A program made the translations under genes and the position numbers. From assembly GCF_947253055.1 (NCBI RefSeq), contig NZ_CAMXYE010000049.1, forward strand, positions 1-10,976: DNA of 10,976 nt, in the 5' to 3' direction. The stretch comes from an uncultured Arcanobacterium sp. Lineage in GTDB: Bacteria > Actinomycetota > Actinomycetes > Actinomycetales > Actinomycetaceae. Positions 8,193 to 10,976 of the stretch are shown here, piece after piece (within the stretch, counting starts at the first letter, position 1; every line of letters starts with the position of its first letter). The notes beneath the pieces are model-generated. The model worked only from the letters and a program-made list of their open reading frames with translations. It was not told the origin of the DNA and ran no database searches.

Positions 8193-8229
8193 AAAAAAGC
8201 GCACCACGATAAAGGTCGCGGTGCGCTTT
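8193..8229 (-). terminator. Rho-independent terminator of rpsD
   Basis: An inverted repeat pairs 8196-8205 with 8220-8229 (AAAGCGCACC / GGTGCGCTTT, 10 bp). After one mismatch there are three more pairs (8207-8209 with 8216-8218) around a six-base loop. On the minus strand the GC-rich stem is followed by six T (8198-8193), the form expected for termination 17 bases after the rpsD stop. The plus-strand copy ends in TTTA and could act weakly, but no plus-strand gene needs it. Confidence 0.9.
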
Positions 8230-8245
8230 AATCTAAAGATGCATT

Positions 8246-8866
8246 CTAGCGAGAATAGTGCTCGACGACCATCTGTACATCACAAATGACCGGCACTTCT
8301 GCTCGCTTCGGCCGGCGCACCAGCTCAAAGCGCAACTTCTCCAGCTCTACCCGCAAGTATTCCGGAACTGCCGGCAATACATCGGCATGCTGACCTTGCG
8401 CGGCTACCAAGAACTGCGCAGAAGCTTGCGAACGCGGCTTCACCTGCACAATCATTCCAGGCTGTACCCGGAAGGAGGGGCGATCTACGATATTGCCGTC
8501 TACCATAATGTGACGGTGTACCACTACCTGGCGAGCCTGCGCAATGGTGCGTGCAAAGCCCGCCCGCAGTACCAGCGCATCTAAACGCATTTCCAGCAAT
8601 TCGATTAAGTTCTCGCCGGCCATACCATCTTCTCGGCGGGCTTCATTCCAGGCCCGGCGCATTTGCGCTTCTCTAAGACCGTACTGGGCACGCAAACGCT
8701 GCTTTTCCTTTAACCGCACCGAATAATCGGATTCTTTTACGCGGCCCCGCCCATGCTCACCGGGGCGATAAGGGCGCCGCTGCATATAACGCTCCGCTTT
8801 CGGAGTGAGGGCAATGCCCAAGGCGCGCGATTGGCGTACTAATTTACGAGCTCTATTTTGTGCCAT
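8246..8866 (-). CDS. rpsD: 30S ribosomal protein S4
   Basis: S4 binds the 5' domain of 16S rRNA early in small-subunit assembly and helps form the mRNA entry channel. The 206 residues begin MAQNRARKLVRQSRALG. The N-terminal domain includes RRPYRPGEHGRGRVKESDY (30-48) and has no zinc-binding cysteines, so it is the cysteine-free form. The S4 RNA-binding domain spans about 93-146 (MRLDALVLRAGFARTIAQAR...). The C-terminus VVEHYSR is typical of the family. The frame is open to an ATG at 8923, but the family-like N-terminus and a strong AGGAGA eight bases upstream fix the start at ATG 8866. Downstream is a strong terminator. Upstream is a hairpin-rich 107-bp leader that separates it from rarA. A separate small-subunit or RNA-polymerase alpha operon is not adjacent here. 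Confidence 0.98.
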   Translation of the reverse strand: MAQNRARKLVRQSRALGIALTPKAERYMQRRPYRPGEHGRGRVKESDYSVRLKEKQRLRAQYGLREAQMRRAWNEARREDGMAGENLIELLEMRLDALVLRAGFARTIAQARQVVVHRHIMVDGNIVDRPSFRVQPGMIVQVKPRSQASAQFLVAAQGQHADVLPAVPEYLRVELEKLRFELVRRPKRAEVPVICDVQMVVEHYSR

Positions 8867-8874
8867 ATTTATAT

Positions 8875-8880
8875 TCTCCT
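8875..8880 (-). promoter_or_regulatory. Ribosome binding site deciding the rpsD start
   Basis: AGGAGA on the minus strand lies eight bases before ATG 8866-8864. It is the strongest Shine-Dalgarno seen in the window and argues against the upstream in-frame ATG at 8923, which has none. Confidence 0.88.
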
Positions 8881-8894
8881 GTCGACTGTTAAGG

Positions 8895-8960
8895 CACAGC
8901 TTTTTAGCTGCGGAATCAACCATTTGGCTAAGATTCCAGGATTGCTCCGGTTCAGAGCAA
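8895..8960 (-). promoter_or_regulatory. Candidate structured mRNA leader of rpsD (three hairpins)
   Basis: Between the rarA stop and the rpsD Shine-Dalgarno the minus-strand RNA can form three consecutive hairpins. The first is 8942-8947 with 8955-8960 (TTGCTC / GAGCAA, seven-base loop). The second is 8912-8917 with 8932-8937 (GGAATC / GATTCC), with an inner GCC/GGU stem. The third is 8895-8901 with 8906-8912 (CGCAGCU / AGCUGUG on RNA, one G-U pair, AAAA loop). None has a T-run, so they are not ordinary terminators. S4 regulates its own mRNA through leader structures in some bacteria, which makes autoregulation a reasonable guess. No known S4 leader motif was matched. Confidence 0.4.
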
Positions 8961-8973
8961 CTCCCCTATGGTA

Positions 8974-10317
8974 TCACTGCTCTTTACCTAAAGCCTTATT
9001 TATATTGTGTAAAAACTGGGTGATATTCGCCTCGTATCCGCGCGTAGTAGGTTCGTAGTAGCGCGTATTCTTTAAAGAATCGGGCAGATATTGCTGCTGT
9101 GCAATAGCACCGGGTATATCGTGGGCATAAATATAGGAGAGCTGAGAAGGAAGCCGGCTTTCCGCTGCGATGCGAGAAGCCGCAGCACTTTTATCCCATA
9201 GATGCACCGGCACTTCCCCACTTTTACCCGCTTTTACATCCGCTATGGCCGCATCGATTGCCAAATAAGCCCGGTTTGATTTAGGCGCAGTGGCGAGGTG
9301 TACTACTGCTTCGGCAAGAATTATGCGCGCTTCCGGCATTCCCACTAAAGCCACGGCCTGCGCCGCAGCTGTGGCGGTCTGTAAGGCAGAAGGATCTGCC
9401 ATTCCAATATCTTCTGCTGCGGATATCATTAAACGGCGCGCAATAAAACGAGGATCTTCTCCGGCCACTATCATTCGTGCTAAATAATGCAAGGCTGCAT
9501 CTACATCTGAACCACGAATTGACTTAATAAAAGCAGAAATCACATTATAGTGCTGGTCGCCGCTGCGATCATAGCGCACCGCATAGGTATCAACTGCAGT
9601 GGCCACTTTTTCGGTGGTTATTTTCTTTCCGCCTTGCCCAGCTGCCGCTTCTAAAATAGTTAAAGCGCGCCGCCCGTCATTGCCCGCTAGCTGTACGATG
9701 GCAGCTAGCGCGGCGGGCTCGATGGTAATTTTTCCTCCGTAACCACGACTATCGATGAGAGCACGCTGTAAAAGATTTTCAATATCTGCTGCCTGGAGTG
9801 GGTGCAAAGTAAGGAGTAAAGAGCGGGAAAGCAAAGGAGGAATCACGGAAAAAGAAGGATTTTCGGTGGTGGCACCGATGAAAATTACCCATCTATTTTC
9901 CACAGCGGGCAATAAAGCATCTTGTTGAGTTTTGGAGAAGCGATGTATTTCGTCTACGAAAAGTACAGTTTCTTTTCCATCTGTATATAGACGGCGCTTG
10001 GCCTCTTCAATCACCGCGCGTAATTCTTTTACTCCCGCCGTCACTGCGGAGATCTCTACAAAAGCTCGCCCCGAACTACCTGCACATAAATAAGCTAAAG
10101 TAGTTTTTCCCGTACCGGGTGGCCCCCAGAGAAAAATAGCGCTCGGAGCGCTGCCGTCATTTTCTATCAATCGGCGCAGTGGCCCGCCAGCTTGTAAAAT
10201 ATGCTCCTGCCCCACTACTTCAGAAATGGCGCGTGGGCGCATTCGCACTGCAAGCGGGGCATGAGTATCAGCTGGGGTGCCATCGGCGTTCAGAGCTGCA
10301 TTGGTAAATAGATCCAC
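8974..10317 (-). CDS. rarA: Replication-associated recombination protein A (RarA/MgsA, AAA+ ATPase)
   Basis: RarA is a clamp-loader-like AAA+ ATPase that acts at stalled replication forks and DNA ends. The 447 residues start MDLF, as in many actinobacterial homologues, then PLAVRMRPRAISEVVGQEH (21-39). Walker A is GPPGTGKTT (65-73), Walker B is LFVDEIHRF (119-127; D122, E123), and sensor 1 lies in FIGATTENPSF. The lid and C-terminal tetramerisation region continue through IRGSDVDAALHYLARM and ARRLMISAAEDIGMADP and end with RYYEPTTRGYE. The start is GTG 10317-10315. A stop codon lies three codons upstream, so only this codon or M26 is possible, and M26 would remove conserved sequence. The only purine run upstream (GGGAGA) touches the start codon, so initiation may be leaderless. 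The 107 bp to rpsD lack a recognisable terminator. Confidence 0.95.
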   Translation of the reverse strand: MDLFTNAALNADGTPADTHAPLAVRMRPRAISEVVGQEHILQAGGPLRRLIENDGSAPSAIFLWGPPGTGKTTLAYLCAGSSGRAFVEISAVTAGVKELRAVIEEAKRRLYTDGKETVLFVDEIHRFSKTQQDALLPAVENRWVIFIGATTENPSFSVIPPLLSRSLLLTLHPLQAADIENLLQRALIDSRGYGGKITIEPAALAAIVQLAGNDGRRALTILEAAAGQGGKKITTEKVATAVDTYAVRYDRSGDQHYNVISAFIKSIRGSDVDAALHYLARMIVAGEDPRFIARRLMISAAEDIGMADPSALQTATAAAQAVALVGMPEARIILAEAVVHLATAPKSNRAYLAIDAAIADVKAGKSGEVPVHLWDKSAAASRIAAESRLPSQLSYIYAHDIPGAIAQQQYLPDSLKNTRYYEPTTRGYEANITQFLHNINKALGKEQ

Positions 10318-10323
10318 TCTCCC

Positions 10324-10329
10324 ATTCTA
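10324..10329 (-). promoter_or_regulatory. Possible -10 element for a leaderless rarA transcript
   Basis: On the minus strand TAGAAT lies six bases before the GTG start. A promoter -10 at this distance would begin transcription at or next to the start codon. No convincing -35 hexamer was found 16-18 bases upstream, so this is tentative. Confidence 0.3.
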
Positions 10330-10356
10330 AATAGAATTTATTTCTTTTCTATACAG

Positions 10357-10410
10357 TTCACTAAGAGCGGCAGATAACACCACTTCACTAAGAACAGCAG
10401 ATAACACCAC
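10357..10410. repeat. Tandem direct repeat, 27 bp x 2
   Basis: Two adjoining 27-bp units (10357-10383 and 10384-10410) start TTCACTAAGA and end GATAACACCAC. They are identical at 25 of 27 positions. They lie in the divergent rarA/MMPL intergenic region. The junction creates CACCACTT at 10378-10385, which is repeated in inverse orientation at 10431-10438. With only two units and no spacer this is not a CRISPR. A local duplication of an operator is one possible reading. Confidence 0.85.
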
Positions 10411-10460
10411 TGCGTAATAATGAAAAACTAAAGTGGTGAACTTTGGTATATCTTCTCATT

Positions 10461-10492
10461 TAAATAAGAGTTCACGTAAATAAAAGTTCACG
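10461..10492. repeat. Tandem direct repeat, 16 bp x 2, just before the MMPL start
   Basis: Units 10461-10476 and 10477-10492 (TAAATAAGAGTTCACG and TAAATAAAAGTTCACG) differ at one base. Both contain GTTCAC, which also occurs at 10356-10361 and, inverted, at 10436-10441. The second unit ends five bases before ATG 10498, so a protein bound here could block transcription or translation of the transporter gene. Confidence 0.85.
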
Positions 10493-10497
10493 ATAGT

Positions 10498-10976
10498 ATG
10501 ATAGGTATGTTTAGATTTCTCGGGAAAAATGTATCGCGGCATCCGTGGATTTTCATTATTGCTTGGATAGTTTTAGTGGTATTGGGTGCCGGTAGTGCAT
10601 TGTGGGGATTCGGGCAAGGCAATCTTTTTTCCCGTATGGAAACTAATAAATCTATGGTGCCGGGTTCGGAATCCGATAAGGTAGTCCAGGCAATAGCTAA
10701 GAACAATAACGACGAAGAAATCGTCGCCGTGATATCGGGAATTCCACTTGTGCTGGCGGAATCTGAAACTGCCAATTTACGTACGCAGCTCCAAGAAATT
10801 TCTGGAGTAAAAGAAGTGGTAGATCCACTTACGATTGAAAAATTCTTTCAACAGCAAATGGCTACCGAAAAGCAAAAACAATTGGAGCAAGCTCTAAAGA
10901 CGGCGGAACCGCAGATAGCTGCGGAAGTAGAAAAACGAATTGAGCCCCGCCGCCCTGCACTTGAGCAGCTTCCTCC
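10498..10976 (+). CDS. MMPL/RND-family membrane transporter, N-terminal part, off the right edge
   Basis: The frame from ATG 10498 is open for 159 codons to the window end. It begins MIGMFRFLGKNVSRHPW, followed by a first membrane segment at about 17-37 (WIFIIAWIVLVVLGAGSALW). A likely extracytoplasmic region then contains VPGSESDK (54-61) and a glutamine/glutamate-rich helical, probably coiled stretch from about 120 onward. The short basic start, the HPW before the first helix and the PGSES segment are typical of actinobacterial MMPL proteins. These RND-superfamily exporters use proton motive force and usually have about 700-1000 residues. Substrates range from lipids to drugs and cannot be told here. 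ATG 10507 is an alternative start; neither has a good Shine-Dalgarno. It is the only plus-strand gene in the window and diverges from rarA. The repeat-rich upstream region suggests its own regulation. Confidence 0.75.
   Translation, partial: MIGMFRFLGKNVSRHPWIFIIAWIVLVVLGAGSALWGFGQGNLFSRMETNKSMVPGSESDKVVQAIAKNNNDEEIVAVISGIPLVLAESETANLRTQLQEISGVKEVVDPLTIEKFFQQQMATEKQKQLEQALKTAEPQIAAEVEKRIEPRRPALEQLP

Noticed and set aside
8867..8923. N-terminal extension of rpsD to the in-frame ATG at 8923 (19 extra residues)
   Set aside because: The family-like N-terminus MAQNRARKLV starts at 8866 with AGGAGA eight bases upstream. The upstream ATG has no ribosome site and lies inside a predicted hairpin.
8942..8960. 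Rho-independent terminator for rarA
   Set aside because: The six-pair hairpin is followed on the minus strand by ATCCTGG rather than a T-run, so it lacks the second half of a terminator.
10357..10492. CRISPR array
   Set aside because: There are only two different two-copy tandem repeats with no spacers between units and no cas genes nearby.
10488..10775. Minus-strand open frame of 95 codons opposite the MMPL start
   Set aside because: The plus-strand frame has a clear membrane segment and family-like motifs, whereas the minus-strand translation has none.

Overview
The window is an ordinary, densely packed chromosomal segment of an actinobacterium. Nine complete genes and two cut by the window edges are visible. 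Ten of the eleven genes lie on the minus strand. Read in the direction of transcription (right to left) the order is rarA, rpsD, a DUF948 membrane protein, alaS, ruvX, mltG, aroE, a prepilin peptidase, aroC and aroK fused to aroB. From memory, this order is a conserved neighbourhood of Actinomycetota. Base composition looks close to balanced by eye rather than strongly GC-rich. Together with the AroK-AroB fusion this fits a member of the Actinomycetaceae or Bifidobacteriaceae better than a mycobacterium or streptomycete, but the genus cannot be named from this sequence alone.

Layout, right to left. At 10498-10976 a plus-strand MMPL/RND-type membrane transporter starts and runs off the right edge. 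It diverges from rarA across a 180-bp intergenic region (10318-10497). That region contains two different tandem duplications and four copies of the hexamer GTTCAC. rarA (8974-10317, GTG start, possibly leaderless) is followed by a 107-bp stretch able to form three consecutive hairpins, then rpsD (8246-8866). rpsD ends at a strong rho-independent terminator. Next come the DUF948 gene (7733-8164) and alaS (5003-7675). ruvX (4470-5006) overlaps alaS by ATGA, and mltG (3395-4480, GTG start) overlaps ruvX by 11 bp. aroE (2585-3385) follows after 9 bp. After an 86-bp gap comes the prepilin peptidase (1866-2498), then aroC (600-1808). One base after the aroC stop is the shikimate kinase frame (598 to the left edge), which continues without a stop into the N-terminus of 3-dehydroquinate synthase.

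Functionally, the left half is an aromatic amino acid/chorismate biosynthesis cluster. AroB makes dehydroquinate, AroE reduces dehydroshikimate, AroK phosphorylates shikimate and AroC makes chorismate. It is combined with a peptidoglycan transglycosylase (MltG) and a pilin-processing protease. The right half holds translation (AlaS, S4), rRNA maturation (RuvX) and replication-fork maintenance (RarA) genes. I see no phage, transposon, CRISPR array, tRNA or rRNA, and no convincing new defence or biosynthetic system. The points most worth checking are non-coding (the GTTCAC repeat region and the structured rpsD leader) plus the AroKB fusion. No stretch longer than 300 bp lacks a gene.
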